A model generated the notes under the pieces. That model searched no databases and was not told the origin of the DNA. It saw nothing but the letters and a program-made list of their open reading frames with translations. This document shows, piece by piece, positions 17,419-27,353 of a DNA stretch of 64,000 bases. Source of the stretch: Pseudolysinimonas kribbensis (lineage in GTDB: Bacteria; Actinomycetota; Actinomycetes; Actinomycetales; Microbacteriaceae); assembly GCF_030161895.1 (NCBI RefSeq), contig NZ_BSVB01000001.1, positions 1,736,001 to 1,800,000 on the forward strand, written 5' to 3'. Numbering within the stretch: position 1 is the stretch's first letter; each line of letters begins with the position of its first letter. The translations under genes were made by a program, and so were the position numbers.

Positions 17419-18801
17419 TCACTCGAGGTGGTCGACGAGCCTCTCGGCGATCCCGGTGTAGGTCGCGGGGGTGAGGGCGAGCAGGCGCTGCTTCGCGACG
17501 TCCCCGATGTCGAGACGCTCGACGAACGCGCGCAGCTCCTCGGCGGTCAGGCGGTGCCCGCGCGTGAGGTCCTTGAGCAGGGCGTAGGGATCCGAGATCG
17601 TGCTGCGTCCGGCGACGACCTCGGCCCGGATCACGGTCTGGATCGCCTCCGCCAGCACCTCCTGGTTGACGTCGAGGTCGGCGGCCAGCGCCTCCCGGTC
17701 GACGGCGACCTCGCCGAGCCCGCGGGCGAGGTTGTCGAGCGCGAGGAGCGAGTGGCCGAGCGCGACGCCGACGTTGCGCTGCGTCGTGGAGTCGGTGAGG
17801 TCGCGCTGCATCCGGCTGGTGACGAGCGTCGCGGCGAGCGAGTTGAGCAGCGCGGTCGAGAGCTCGAGGTTGGCCTCGGCGTTCTCGAAGCGGATCGGGT
17901 TGATCTTGTGCGGCATCGTCGACGACCCGGTCGCCCCGGCCTGCGGGATCTGCGAGAGGTAGCCCATCGAGATGTAGGTCCACACGTCGGTGCAGAGGTT
18001 GTGCAGGATCCGGTTGGCGTGGGCGATCGCGGCATAGAGCTCGGCCTGCCAGTCGTGCGACTCGATCTGGGTGGTGAGAGGGTTCCACACGAGCCCGAGA
18101 CCGGTGACGAACGCGTGCGAGATCGACTCCCAGTCGGCATCCGGATCGGCGGCGACGTGGGCCGCGTAGTCGCCGGTCGCGCCGTTGAACTTGCCGAGGA
18201 TCTCGATGTCGTCGATGCGGTCGAGCGCGCGCGCGAGCCGCGCCGCGAAGACGGCGAGCTCCTTGCCGAAGGTCGTCGGGGTCGCGGGCTGTCCGTGGGT
18301 GTGGGCGAGCATCGGCGTCGCCCGCTCGGCACGGGCGCGCTCCTCGATCGCGGCGAGCACCTCCTGCGCCCGGGGCAGCCACACCTCGTGCACTGCGGCG
18401 CCGATCGTCAGGGCGTAGGCGAGGTTGTTGATGTCCTCGCTCGTGCACGCGAAGTGGGTGAGCTCGGCGACGCGGTCGAGACCGAGCTCGGCGAGCCGGG
18501 CGCGCACCAGGTACTCGACCGCCTTGACGTCGTGCCGGGTGGTCGCCTCGAGGCGGGCGAGTTCCCGGATCTCGGGCTCGCCGAATCCGGACGCGAACTC
18601 CCGCAGCGCCGCGGCCTGCGCGTCGTCGAGCGGCGCGGCACCGAACATGCGGCGCTCGGCGAGGGCGATGAGCCATTCGACCTCGACGTGCACGCGCGCC
18701 CGGTTCAGGGCGGCCTCGGAGAGGTGCTCCCCGATCCCGCCCACCGCCGCCCGGTAGCGTCCGTCGAGCGGGCTGATCGGCTGCGGAGGAAGCGGGCTCA
18801 T
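17419..18801 (-). CDS. purB: Adenylosuccinate lyase
   Basis: Catalyses two fumarate-releasing steps of purine synthesis (SAICAR to AICAR, and adenylosuccinate to AMP). 460 aa; the fumarase/lyase signature GSSTMPHKINP lies around residue 290, with THGQPATPTTFGKE and TSEDINNLAYAL earlier. The sequence resembles the longer E. coli-type PurB. ATG at 18801 overlaps the upstream phosphatase stop (ATGA). Confidence 0.95.
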   Translation of the reverse strand: MSPLPPQPISPLDGRYRAAVGGIGEHLSEAALNRARVHVEVEWLIALAERRMFGAAPLDDAQAAALREFASGFGEPEIRELARLEATTRHDVKAVEYLVRARLAELGLDRVAELTHFACTSEDINNLAYALTIGAAVHEVWLPRAQEVLAAIEERARAERATPMLAHTHGQPATPTTFGKELAVFAARLARALDRIDDIEILGKFNGATGDYAAHVAADPDADWESISHAFVTGLGLVWNPLTTQIESHDWQAELYAAIAHANRILHNLCTDVWTYISMGYLSQIPQAGATGSSTMPHKINPIRFENAEANLELSTALLNSLAATLVTSRMQRDLTDSTTQRNVGVALGHSLLALDNLARGLGEVAVDREALAADLDVNQEVLAEAIQTVIRAEVVAGRSTISDPYALLKDLTRGHRLTAEELRAFVERLDIGDVAKQRLLALTPATYTGIAERLVDHLE

Positions 18802-19325
18802 GAGACTCCCTGTCGGATTCCGGGCTCGAGCTGCCGGAACAGCGCGAACGTCGCGCGCTCGATCATCGTGAGCACGCCGTCGAACATCGCCGCATCGGAG
18901 TAGTACGGATCCGGCACGTCCATCGTGCCCGATCCATCGGGGTCGAACGTCATCAGCAGCTGCACCTTGCCCTGGTCGAGGTCGCTCGTCGCCCAGCCGC
19001 GCAGGATGCGCTCCTGGCCGCGGTCGAAGGCCAGCACGAGATCGTGCTGGGCGAACTCGTCGACCTCGAACTGCCGGGCCCGATGCGACGACGCGTCGTA
19101 GCCGCGGGCCGCGAGCGCGGCGATCGTGCGTGCGTCGGCACGCTCGCCGACGTGCCAATCGCCGGTCGACGCGGACGTGACCTGCAGCCGCTGCTCGTAG
19201 CCGTGCGACGTGATGAGCGAGCGCAGCACCGCCTCGGCCATGGGCGACCGGCAGATGTTGCCCGTGCACACGAAGCACACGCGGAAGGCGGCGATCGGGT
19301 CGCCGTCGCGGGTGCGCATCCCCAT
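18798..19325 (-). CDS. Low-molecular-weight protein-tyrosine phosphatase
   Basis: Small cysteine phosphatase with the P-loop VCTGNICRSPMAEAVLR near the N-terminus and the general-acid DP pair in VPDPYY near the C-terminus. Such enzymes dephosphorylate tyrosine in capsule/kinase systems or related substrates. ATG 19325 and ATG 19319 are both possible (175 or 173 aa); the C-X5-R-S motif lies about 20 residues in. Coupled to purB by a 4-base overlap, and divergent from the hydrolase cassette. Confidence 0.88.
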   Translation of the reverse strand: MGMRTRDGDPIAAFRVCFVCTGNICRSPMAEAVLRSLITSHGYEQRLQVTSASTGDWHVGERADARTIAALAARGYDASSHRARQFEVDEFAQHDLVLAFDRGQERILRGWATSDLDQGKVQLLMTFDPDGSGTMDVPDPYYSDAAMFDGVLTMIERATFALFRQLEPGIRQGVS

Positions 19326-19430
19326 CTTCGCGGGGGCGGACTCCCCTGCACAGCATCCGGACCCGCGCCGTGCTCCCCGCATCGGGTCCCGCGCGGCCCG
19401 GCGGGGTGCTCCGCTCGCCACGATCGAGCC

Positions 19431-19667
19431 ATGGTCATCCCGCTTCCGTCCGAACCGGACGCACGTGCCGAGCTCTTCCGACTTCTCTCACCCGTGGTCG
19501 ACGACGTGGCGGCGGCGGTCGTCGACCCGCCCCGCGTGGCGAGCGGCGACTGGCTCGGACCGGCGTCACAGGCGTGCGATCAGCTCCAATCCGAGCTGCG
19601 CGGGCGGCTGACCGTGCTGCTCGGCGAGCTGGATCGCGCCCGCGCGCGGGTGTCGGGGGCATCGTGA
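19431..19667 (+). CDS. Small helical protein, possibly WXG100/ESX-like (first gene of a three-gene cassette)
   Basis: A 78-residue protein predicted to be two helices around a turn with a central tryptophan (SGDWLGPASQACDQL), which recalls WXG100-like secreted helical hairpins of actinobacteria. No signal peptide. A hexamer CACGAT ends 6 bases before the ATG and no Shine-Dalgarno is seen, so the mRNA may be leaderless. It overlaps the next gene by 4 bases. Function unknown; the WXG100 link is inference from length, helix pattern and context. Confidence 0.6.
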   Translation: MVIPLPSEPDARAELFRLLSPVVDDVAAAVVDPPRVASGDWLGPASQACDQLQSELRGRLTVLLGELDRARARVSGAS

Positions 19668-19840
19668 TCCCGCCGCCTCCCTCGCCGGACCACGCGACGT
19701 CGCCGCTCACGCCGGTGCGGCCCGCGGACCCGGGGCCGGATCGACTGCTGCCCCCGCTGGCGCCCGGCACGAACCAGCCGCCGCCTCCCGATGCGTCGCA
19801 CTTCGCGCCGACGCCGCAGCTCGGGGTCCGCTCGTCGTGA
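19664..19840 (+). CDS. Short proline-rich protein (second gene of the cassette)
   Basis: A 58-residue, Pro-rich peptide beginning with IPPPPSPDH and ending GVRSS. It is bounded by GTGA overlaps with the genes on both sides, so a real, coupled ORF is likely even though the sequence is of low complexity. No known domain. Confidence 0.5.
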   Translation: MIPPPPSPDHATSPLTPVRPADPGPDRLLPPLAPGTNQPPPPDASHFAPTPQLGVRSS

Positions 19841-21204
19841 CCGCGGCCGGTTCGACGACCGTCGCGACGGATGGGATGCGGGCCGCCATCGCCCAGGCGG
19901 CCGCGCTGACCTCGCGGTTGCGGCACGGCCTCGCCGCCATCCATCGCGCCGAGCTCGTGCCCCACGCCCCGCCGCTGGGCGCCGTGGAGCAGGCCCTGCG
20001 CGCCGCCATCTCGACGGCCGAGCGGCTGCACGACGGGCTCACGCGTGCCGTCGAGCGCTACAGCGCCGCGAGCCGTGATGCCAACGGTCTGTTCGACGCA
20101 CTCGCGGGCGTCGGCGGTGCCCTGCTCGGCACCCAGCTCCGGATGGGCGCCCTCTTCGGCGGCCCGGCGCTCGTGCTCGGCGCCCTGGCCGGGATCGCCG
20201 GCGGCGAGGCGCTCACCGGACGCAAGCTCGACCCGGCGGCCCTCGCGCGATTCCTCGAGCAGCACCCGCAGCTGACCGGCAATCCGACCTTCGTCGCGGC
20301 GGTGCGCGGAGTGGCGGACGGCATGGACGAGGGCATGCTGACCGCCGCCGGCGTCCCGCCGGTGATCGCGGTCGCGCTCGGCGCGACCGGACGGACCGGT
20401 ATGGCGACGAGTGCCGACGCCCTGATGGCGATCGGCCCACGGCTCGGGCTGCTCGAGGAGTCGCCCGTCGACGTGCAGCGGGTCGACCGGCAACGGGTCG
20501 ACACGGCACCCTCCGGCGCGACGCAGCGGCTGGAGCGGGTGCCGGAGGGCGACCAGGTGCGCATCGAGCGGTACACGGCGCCGGGATCGCCGGATCGGTT
20601 CGTCGTCTACGTCGGACCGACCGAGACCTTCGACCCGCGGCCGGAGGGCGAGCCGTGGGACATGGCGAGCAACGTCGGCGGCGTCGGCGGGGAGGACGTC
20701 GCCTCGATCCGCGCCACCGAGCTCGCCATGAGGGATGCGGGGATCACCGACGCCAGCCAGGTGCAGCTCGTCGGGTTCTCGCAGGGCGGGATGGTCGCGG
20801 CCCGCATCGCGGCGGATGGCGACTGGAACGCCGTGGGCCTGCAGACCTTCGGCGCACCGTCGGGCAACGTGGTGCTGCCGGACGGCGTCCAGGGCATGGC
20901 GGTGCGCAACCGGGAGGACTTCATCCCGGCGCTGGCCGGACCGCAGACCGATCACCATCTGCTGCAGGTGGAGCGCACGGTGTATGCGGATCCGTCGACG
21001 ATGCCCACCGATCAGGCGGCGCCGGGCCATCAGCGGGTCGCCTACGCCGCGACGGCACAGGCGATCGACGCGGCCCGCTCCGAGGACGTGCGCGCCCAGT
21101 CCCGGGCTCTCGACGACTTCGCCGGCGACTACGCCCGGCGGCCGGGATCGACCATCACGGCATCCCTTTATCACGCCGTCCGACGCGACGGGAGCGGAGG
21201 ATGA
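19837..21204 (+). CDS. Alpha/beta-hydrolase-like protein with helical N-domain (third gene of the cassette)
   Basis: A 455-residue protein with three parts. Residues 1-85 are Ala-rich helices (similar in style to the first gene of the cassette), residues 85-130 are Gly/Ala-rich and hydrophobic, and residues about 230-455 look like a serine hydrolase. The nucleophile elbow GFSQGG has Ser315; Asp361 (REDFIP) and His398 (PGHQR) are spaced as a catalytic triad. The layout resembles DUF1023-type hydrolases associated with type VII-like helical proteins. No signal peptide. The substrate is unknown. Start GTG at 19837 overlaps the Pro-rich gene by 4 bases. Confidence 0.68.
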   Translation: MTAAGSTTVATDGMRAAIAQAAALTSRLRHGLAAIHRAELVPHAPPLGAVEQALRAAISTAERLHDGLTRAVERYSAASRDANGLFDALAGVGGALLGTQLRMGALFGGPALVLGALAGIAGGEALTGRKLDPAALARFLEQHPQLTGNPTFVAAVRGVADGMDEGMLTAAGVPPVIAVALGATGRTGMATSADALMAIGPRLGLLEESPVDVQRVDRQRVDTAPSGATQRLERVPEGDQVRIERYTAPGSPDRFVVYVGPTETFDPRPEGEPWDMASNVGGVGGEDVASIRATELAMRDAGITDASQVQLVGFSQGGMVAARIAADGDWNAVGLQTFGAPSGNVVLPDGVQGMAVRNREDFIPALAGPQTDHHLLQVERTVYADPSTMPTDQAAPGHQRVAYAATAQAIDAARSEDVRAQSRALDDFAGDYARRPGSTITASLYHAVRRDGSGG

Positions 21205-21217
21205 CCGGCGGCGAGGC

Positions 21218-21630
21218 TCAGCGCCGCTCGACCGAGCGCGTGAACGGTCGCACGATGATGCCGATCAGCCAGCTGATGACGCCGATGATGATCGCACCCA
21301 GAACCCCCACCAGAAGCTCTCGACGGCGAGACCGAAGCCGAGGAGGCTGCTGATCCACGCGACCAGCAGCAGGAGCAGCCCGTTGACCACGAGCGAGATC
21401 AGACCGAGCGTGAGCACATAGAGCGGGAACGCGACGACGCGGATGATGCCGCCGATGACGCCGTTGACGATGCCGAAGATGAGCGCGACCAGCACGAGGG
21501 TCACGATGTAGGCGAAGACGTTCCCGGGGTCGGCGTCATAGGACTTGATCGACACGTGCGGGCTCATGATGAGCGTCGTCAGCCAGAGGGCGAGCGCCGA
21601 GATGAGCAGGCGGAGGAGGAGGCGTCCCAT
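21218..21630 (-). CDS. Phage holin family / YvlD-like membrane protein, frame interrupted by a probable contraction
   Basis: A 137-residue protein with four hydrophobic segments (LLLRLLISALALWLTTLIM, VFAYIVTLVLVALIFGIVNG, VLTLGLISLVVNGLLLLLVA and GAIIIGVISWLIGIIV), matching the PF04020 family (called phage holin 4 / YvlD; not a prophage gene by context). The frame breaks in the C5 run at 21304-21308; one extra base restores the last helix and the tail VRPFTRSVERR ending at 21218. ATG 21630 is chosen; ATG 21642 is also in frame. Confidence 0.78.
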
Positions 21631-21685
21631 GCACCCCATCATGGCGCGAGGGCCCCGCCGGCGGAACGGGCAGAGCCGTGGCGCT

Positions 21686-21691
21686 TAAACT
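21686..21691 (+). promoter_or_regulatory. -10 element for a leaderless hisC-like transcript
   Basis: TAAACT ends 6 bases before the GTG start at 21698, and no Shine-Dalgarno is present. Confidence 0.5.
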
Positions 21692-21697
21692 CATGGC

Positions 21698-22764
21698 GTG
21701 GCCGTGATCCTCCGTCCCGAGATCGCCGCGCTCGTGCCGTATCGGCAGGGTCGGCCGGCCGCACCCGACGCGTTCAAGCTGTCGTCCAACGAGAATCCGT
21801 TCGAGACGCATCCGGCGGTGCTCGAGGCGATCGCGGGAGCCAGCATCAACCGGTACCCGGACGGCGCCGCGGTCGCGTTGCGCGAGCGTCTCGCGGAGCG
21901 GATCGGCGTCTCGATCGACGAGGTGCATGTCGGGGCGGGGTCGGTCGCGATCCTGCAGCAGCTGATCTCGGCGGCCGCCGGTGCCGGCGACGAGGTGCTC
22001 TACGCCTGGCGGTCGTTCGAGGCGTACCCGGGTCTCGTGACGGTCGCGGGAGCGACCAGCGTGACCGTACCGGTGCTGGCCGACGGGCGGCACGACCTCG
22101 ATGCCATGGCGGCGGCGATCACCGACCGCACGCGGGCGGTGCTGGTCTGCACGCCGAACAATCCCACCTCCACGATCGTCACGACCGCCGAGTTCGAGGA
22201 GTTCATGGCGAGGGTGCCCGAGACGGTGCTCGTGCTGCTCGACGAGGCCTACCGCGAGTTCGTCACCGACCCGCACGCGGTCGAGGGCCTGTCGCTGCTG
22301 GACCGGTACCCGAACCTCGTCGTGCTGCGCACGTTCTCGAAGGCGTTCGGGCTCGCCGGCCTGCGGGTCGGCTACGCGGCCGGACCCGCCTACATCCTCG
22401 ACGCAGCACGCTCGGCCGCGATCCCGCTGTCGGTCACCGAGCCGGCCCAGCGCGCCGCGCTCGCCGCGCTCGATCACGAGGGCGAGCTCCGGGATCGGGT
22501 CGACGCGATCGTGGAGCGCCGAACCCGGGTGCGCGACGGCCTGCAATCGGCCGGCTGGGACGTCCCGGAGCCGCAGGGCAACTTCGTCTGGCTGGCCGCC
22601 GGCGACGACACCCCCGCGCCGCCGAGATCCTGGAGCGCCACGGGATCGTCGCGCGGGTCTTCGCGCCCGACGGCATCCGGGTGTCGATCGGCGAGGAGGC
22701 ATCTGTCGATCCGCTCCTACGGTCGGCCGCGGAGGTTGTCGCAATGCTCCGAGAAGGGGCCTGA
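21698..22764 (+). CDS. Histidinol-phosphate/aromatic aminotransferase (HisC-Pat type), frame interrupted by a probable contraction
   Basis: A class-II PLP aminotransferase of the HisC/Pat group that uses histidinol phosphate or aromatic 2-oxoacids. Motifs are [20 protein letters not shown] and the PLP lysine in [17 protein letters not shown]. The frame breaks in the C5 run at 22611-22615; one extra C restores [19 protein letters not shown] and a stop at 22764 (355 aa). A dedicated hisC would usually lie in a his operon; here it precedes an oxoacid dehydrogenase, so aromatic or branched amino acid breakdown is possible. Confidence 0.85.
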
Positions 22765-22774
22765 ACACCGCGGA

Positions 22775-22780
22775 TAGGGT
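22775..22780 (+). promoter_or_regulatory. -10 element for a leaderless E1-alpha transcript
   Basis: TAGGGT ends 7 bases before the ATG at 22788, with no clear Shine-Dalgarno. No good -35 is visible. Confidence 0.45.
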
Positions 22781-22787
22781 GGTCACC

Positions 22788-23923
22788 ATGTCCCAGGAGT
22801 CGGCGACGGTCCAACTGCTCTCGCCGGAGGGGACCCTTCTCCGAAGCGAGGCGACCGAGCGGTACCTGCCGGTCATCGACGCCCTCGACGAGCAGCAGCT
22901 GCTCGACTTCCATCGGCAGATGGTCGTCATCCGGCGATTCGACCTCGAGGCGGGCAACCTGCAGCGACAGGGTCAGCTCGCCCTGTGGATCCCGAGCATG
23001 GGGCAGGAGGCCGCCCAGGTCGGTTCGGGCTACGCTGCCCGGCCGCAGGACCACATCTTCCCGTCGTACCGCGAGCACGTCGTCGGCCGGATCCGCGGGC
23101 TCGACCCTCTCGAGATCATCCGCCAGCTGCGGGGCAACAGCCACGGCGGCTGGGACGCGGCGGCCAACGGCAACTTCCACCTCTACGCGATCGTGCTGAG
23201 CTCGCAGACGCTGCACGCGACCGGATACGCCATGGGGCTGCGCTTCGACGGCGCGATCGCGAGCGGCGATCCGGAGAGCGACCAGGCGGTGATCGTCTAC
23301 TACGGCGACGGCGCCAGCAGCGAGGGCGACGTGCACGAGTCGATGGTGTTCGCCGCGAGCTATCAGACGCCGCAGGTCTTCTTCCTGCAGAACAACCAGT
23401 GGGCGATCTCGGTGCCGGTCTCGCGGCAGTCGCGCACGCCGTTGTACGAGCGGGCGGCCGGATACGGCATCCCGTCGCTGCAGATCGACGGCAACGACGT
23501 GCTCGCCGCGTACGCGACGACGCGCATCGCGCTCGATGAGGCGCGCGGGGCCGCGGGCCGCGCTTCATTGAGGCCATGACCTACCGGATGGGCGCCCACA
23601 CCTCCAGCGACGACCCGACCAAGTACCGCGAGGACGACGAGGTCGACGTCTGGAGCGAGCGCGACGCGATCACCCGGTTCGAGCACTACCTGCGCTCCCG
23701 CGGCGTCGGCGACGGGTTCTTCGCGGAGGTCGCGACCGAGGCGGAGGATGCCGCGGCCGATCTGCGCACGCGCATCTTCGAGCTCGCCGTGCCCGAGCCG
23801 GCGAGCATGTTCGCCCACGTGTACAGCGAGCCACACCCGGTCATCGAGGCGCAGCGCGAGTGGCTCGCCGCCTACGAGGCGTCGTTCGGCGAGACCGATG
23901 AGGCCCGGGAGGCCCGGGCGTGA
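22788..23923 (+). CDS. bkdA: 2-oxoacid (branched-chain/pyruvate-type) dehydrogenase E1 alpha subunit, frame interrupted by a probable contraction
   Basis: Thiamine-diphosphate enzyme that decarboxylates 2-oxoacids and acylates the E2 lipoyl group. The TPP motif starts GDGASSEGDVHESM and ends QNNQWAIS; SYREH and the phosphorylation-loop region follow. The frame breaks in the G4 run at 23547-23550; one extra G restores GRGPRFIEAMTYRMGAHT and a 378-residue protein ending at 23923. Overlaps the E1-beta start by 4 bases. Branched-chain specificity is likely from the E1a/E1b/E2 layout, but pyruvate or acetoin cannot be excluded. Confidence 0.88.
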
Positions 23924-24897
23924 TCGAGAGCCTCACGATGGCGAAGGCCATCAACGCCGGCCTGCACGCTGCCATGTCCGCCGACGACAAGGTGCTCCTC
24001 ATGGGCGAGGACATCGGCACGCTCGGCGGGGTCTTCCGTGTGACCGAGGGGCTGAAGAACGCCTTCGGCGAGAATCGCGTGCTCGACACGCCGCTGGCCG
24101 AGTCGGGCATCGTCGGGACGGCGATCGGCCTGGCCATGCGCGGCTACCGGCCGGTGTGCGAGATCCAGTTCGACGGCTTCATCTTCCCCGGGTTCGACCA
24201 GATCACGACGCAGCTCGCGAAGATGACCGCGCGGCACGAGGGTCTCCTGCAGATGCCGGTCGTCATCCGGGTGCCCTACGGCGGCCACATCGGCGCGATC
24301 GAGCACCACTCCGAGAGCCCCGAGGCGTATTTCGCCCACACCCCCGGCCTGCGGCTCGTGAGTCCCGCGACCGCGCAGGACGGCTTCACGATGATCCAGC
24401 AGGCGATCGCCTCGAACGATCCCGTGCTGTTCTTCGAGCCGAAGAGCCGCTATTGGCAGAAGGGCGAGGTCGATCGCGAGGCGACGGCCGCGCCGCTGCA
24501 CGCGAGCCGGGTGATCCGCACCGGATCGGATGCCACCGTGATCGGGCACGGCGCGATGATCGCGACGCTGCTGCAGGCGGCCGAGATCGCCGCGGAGGAG
24601 GGCACGAGCCTCGAGGTCATCGACCTGCGCTCCCTCTCGCCCATCGACTACGGGCCGATCGTGGAGTCGGCGCAGAAGACCGGCCGGGTCGTCGTCGCGC
24701 ATGAGGCGCCCGGCAATGCGAGCATCGGGTCGGAGCTGGCCGCGACGATCACCGAGCGGGCGTTCTACTCGCTCCAGGCACCCGTGCTGCGGGTCACCGG
24801 GTACGACGTGCCGTACCCTCCCGCCAAGATCGAGGCGGTGTTCCTGCCGGACGCCGACCGCGTGCTCGACGCCGTCGACCGCGTGCTGGCCTACTGA
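23920..24897 (+). CDS. bkdB: 2-oxoacid dehydrogenase E1 beta subunit
   Basis: Transketolase-like beta subunit, 325 aa, forming the alpha2beta2 E1 with the upstream gene. Typical stretches are [57 protein letters not shown] and the C-terminal [22 protein letters not shown] start at 23920 overlaps the E1-alpha stop (GTGA). Confidence 0.92.
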   Translation: MIESLTMAKAINAGLHAAMSADDKVLLMGEDIGTLGGVFRVTEGLKNAFGENRVLDTPLAESGIVGTAIGLAMRGYRPVCEIQFDGFIFPGFDQITTQLAKMTARHEGLLQMPVVIRVPYGGHIGAIEHHSESPEAYFAHTPGLRLVSPATAQDGFTMIQQAIASNDPVLFFEPKSRYWQKGEVDREATAAPLHASRVIRTGSDATVIGHGAMIATLLQAAEIAAEEGTSLEVIDLRSLSPIDYGPIVESAQKTGRVVVAHEAPGNASIGSELAATITERAFYSLQAPVLRVTGYDVPYPPAKIEAVFLPDADRVLDAVDRVLAY

Positions 24898-24908
24898 GAG
24901 GACCGACG

Positions 24909-26308
24909 ATGGCGCAGTCAGAGTTCCCGCTCCCCGACGTCGGCGAGGGTCTCACCGAGGCCGAGATCGTCTCGTGGAAGGTGGCGCCCGGCGACCAGGT
25001 GCGGGTCAACCAGGTGCTCGTCGAGATCGAGACCGCGAAGTCGCTCGTCGAGCTGCCGTCGCCGTTCGCCGGCACCGTCACCGAGCTGCTCGCCGAGGAG
25101 GGCGCGACCGTCGAGGTCGGCGCCCCCATCATCCGGGTGGATTCCGCGGGCGGCACGATCGAGCTCGAGGCCCCCGGCAACGAGGGCGACACCCTCGGAG
25201 TCGTCGCCGACACGATGACCACGATCGGCGGCGGTCGCGTGCACCGGCCCGAGGGGACACCCGCCGCGGACGCCGCACCGGCTCCCACGGCGCCCGAGGT
25301 GCCCGGCGAGGTCGGCGGCGCCGTGCTCGTCGGCTACGGGACCGGAGGCCACGTGGCCTCGCGCCGTCGCAAGCCCGCCAACGGTGCGCCCGCCGCGCCG
25401 GACCCGCAGCGCGCCGTGCCGCGCCGCCCATCCGGCCCCTCCACCGTCGGCTCCGTCATCGCGAAGCCGCCGATCCGCCGGCTCGCGAAGGACCTCGAGG
25501 TCGACATCGCCACGGTCTCGGGCACGGGGCTCGGGGGCGAGGTCACGCGCGACGACGTCATCCGGCACGCGCAGCAGGCCAGCGTGTTCCAGAACCTGCA
25601 GACACCGGAGTGGCCGACCGATCGCGAGGAGCGCATCCCCGTCAAGGGCGTGCGCAAGGCGATCGCGTCGGCGATGGTCTCGAGCGCGTTCACGGCGCCG
25701 CACGTGAGCGTCTTCACCGACGTCAACGCGACGCGCACCATGGAGCTCGTGCAGCGACTGAAGAAGTCGCCGCAGTTCGCGGGGATCCGGATCAGCCCGC
25801 TGCTCGTGATGGCGAAGGCCGTGATCTGGGCCTGCCAGCGCAATCCCACGGTGAACTCGACGTGGACCGACAAGGAGATCGTGGTGCACCACTACGTGAA
25901 CCTCGGCATCGCGGCGGCGACGCCGCGCGGACTCATCGTGCCGAACATCAAGGACTCCCAGTCGATGTCGCTGCTCGAGCTCGCCAAGGCGCTCGAGCAG
26001 CTCACGATCATGGCGCGCGAGGGCGGGCGCAGCCCTCCGACATGGCGAACGGCACCGTCACCATCACGAACCTCGGCTCCTACGGCATGGACACCGGCAC
26101 GCCGATCCTGAATCCGGGCGAGGTCGGCATCGTCGCCCTCGGCGCGCTCAAGCAGAAGCCGTGGGTGGTCGATGGGGTCGTTCGGCCCGAGTTCGTGACG
26201 ACCGTCGGTGCGAGCTTCGATCACCGCGTCGTCGACGGGGATGTCGCGAGCCGCTTCACGGCCGACATCGCCTCGGTGCTCGAGGAGCCCGCGCTGCTGC
26301 TCGATTGA
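24909..26308 (+). CDS. bkdC: Dihydrolipoamide acyltransferase E2, frame interrupted by a probable contraction
   Basis: E2 core enzyme that passes the acyl group to CoA. It has one lipoyl domain ([15 protein letters not shown], lipoyl-Lys about residue 43), an Ala/Pro linker, a subunit-binding domain ([17 protein letters not shown]) and the catalytic domain with the active-site motif [11 protein letters not shown]. The frame breaks at a GGG run at 26021-26027; one extra G restores [22 protein letters not shown], 466 aa in total. No E3 (lipoamide dehydrogenase) gene follows; it must be supplied from elsewhere. Confidence 0.9.
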
Positions 26309-26333
26309 CCGCGCCGCCGCTGCTGCGGCGCGG
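26309..26333 (+). terminator. GC-rich hairpin after bkdC
   Basis: CCGCGCCGC and GCGGCGCGG (9-bp stem, 7-base loop) directly after the stop codon. There is no T-tract, so it could be a weak terminator or an mRNA-protecting hairpin. Confidence 0.5.
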
Positions 26334-26413
26334 GTCGCTCCGCGATCGGCACGAGCGCGGTCGCGCCGATCGCTATGGCTGGGTCGGTCGGGCACCGCGC
26401 GGACGCGCGGGTT

Positions 26414-26443
26414 TTGACAATGATTATCAATAGCGGCTAGGGT
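26414..26443 (+). promoter_or_regulatory. znuA promoter with Zur box
   Basis: TTGACA (26414-26419), 18-base spacer, TAGGGT (26438-26443), then 7 bases to the znuA ATG, so the transcript is probably leaderless. The 15-base TGACAATGATTATCA at 26415-26429 matches the actinobacterial Zur box TGANAATNATTNTCA exactly. It covers the -35 element, so zinc-loaded Zur would block RNA polymerase. Confidence 0.85.
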
Positions 26444-26450
26444 CGTCCGC

Positions 26451-27353
26451 ATGCCCCGACGCGCACTCGCCGCACTCGCCGCCCTCGCCGTGCTCGCGGC
26501 ACTCGCCGGATGCAGCGGCGGTGCCGCCGCCTCCGCCTCCGGAGCCGCGGGCACCGTGCCGGTCGTCGCGTCGACCGACGTCTACGGCGACATCGCGAAG
26601 GCGATCGGCGGCGCGCACGTCACGGTCACGTCGATCATCGACGATCCCGACAAGGACCCGCACGAGTACCAGGCCGACGCCCGCACGCAGCTCGCGATCT
26701 CGCGGGCGAAGGTCGTGATCGAGAACGGCGGCGGCTACGACGACTTCGTCGACACGATGCTCAAGGCCTCCAAGAACACGAAGGCGTTCGTGGTGAACGC
26801 TGTGAAGCTGTCCGGCTTCTCCGGCGCCGACCTCAACGAGCACGTCTGGTACGACTACCCGACCATGTCCAAGGTCGTCGACGCGATCGCCGCGTCGCTG
26901 CACACCGCCGACCCGAAGCACGCCCGCGCGTACAGCGCGGGCGCCGAGGCGCTGCAGCAGAAGCTGACCCGGCTCGAGGATTCCGAGGCGACGCTCGCGG
27001 CATCGACGACCGGCGTCGGCGCCGGCATCACCGAGCCCGTGCCGGACTACGTGCTCCAGGCGTTGAAGATGGACATCGTGACGCCGCCCGCCTTCAGCAA
27101 GGCGATCGAGGACGGCACCGACGTCGCCCCGGTCGTGCTGCAGCAGACGCTCGCGCAGTACGCCGACGGCAGGGTGAAGGTGCTCGTGTACAACGTGCAG
27201 ACCGGCGGGCCGCAGACCGAGGCCGTGCTCGCCGCCGCGAAGAAGCATCACGTGCCCGCCGTGCCGGTCTCCGAGACGCTGCCGGAGGGGTTGCACTACA
27301 TCGAGTGGCAGGAGGGCGTGCTCGCCGCGATCGCCCAGGCGGTCACCGGATGA
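26451..27353 (+). CDS. znuA: Zinc ABC transporter substrate-binding lipoprotein
   Basis: A cluster A-I metal-binding lipoprotein, 300 aa, that delivers Zn(II) to ZnuB. Signal peptide with the lipobox LAGC (Cys about residue 22). The likely metal ligands are His in DPHEYQ, His in NEHVWYD and acidic residues near the C-terminus. The usual His-rich loop of many ZnuA proteins is absent. First gene of znuA-znuC-znuB-zur, with each junction overlapping by 4 bases, and preceded by a Zur box. Confidence 0.93.
   Translation: MPRRALAALAALAVLAALAGCSGGAAASASGAAGTVPVVASTDVYGDIAKAIGGAHVTVTSIIDDPDKDPHEYQADARTQLAISRAKVVIENGGGYDDFVDTMLKASKNTKAFVVNAVKLSGFSGADLNEHVWYDYPTMSKVVDAIAASLHTADPKHARAYSAGAEALQQKLTRLEDSEATLAASTTGVGAGITEPVPDYVLQALKMDIVTPPAFSKAIEDGTDVAPVVLQQTLAQYADGRVKVLVYNVQTGGPQTEAVLAAAKKHHVPAVPVSETLPEGLHYIEWQEGVLAAIAQAVTG

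Noticed and set aside
21218-21642. Prophage remnant from the holin-like gene
   Set aside because: PF04020 proteins are ordinary membrane proteins despite the name, and no other phage gene is near.
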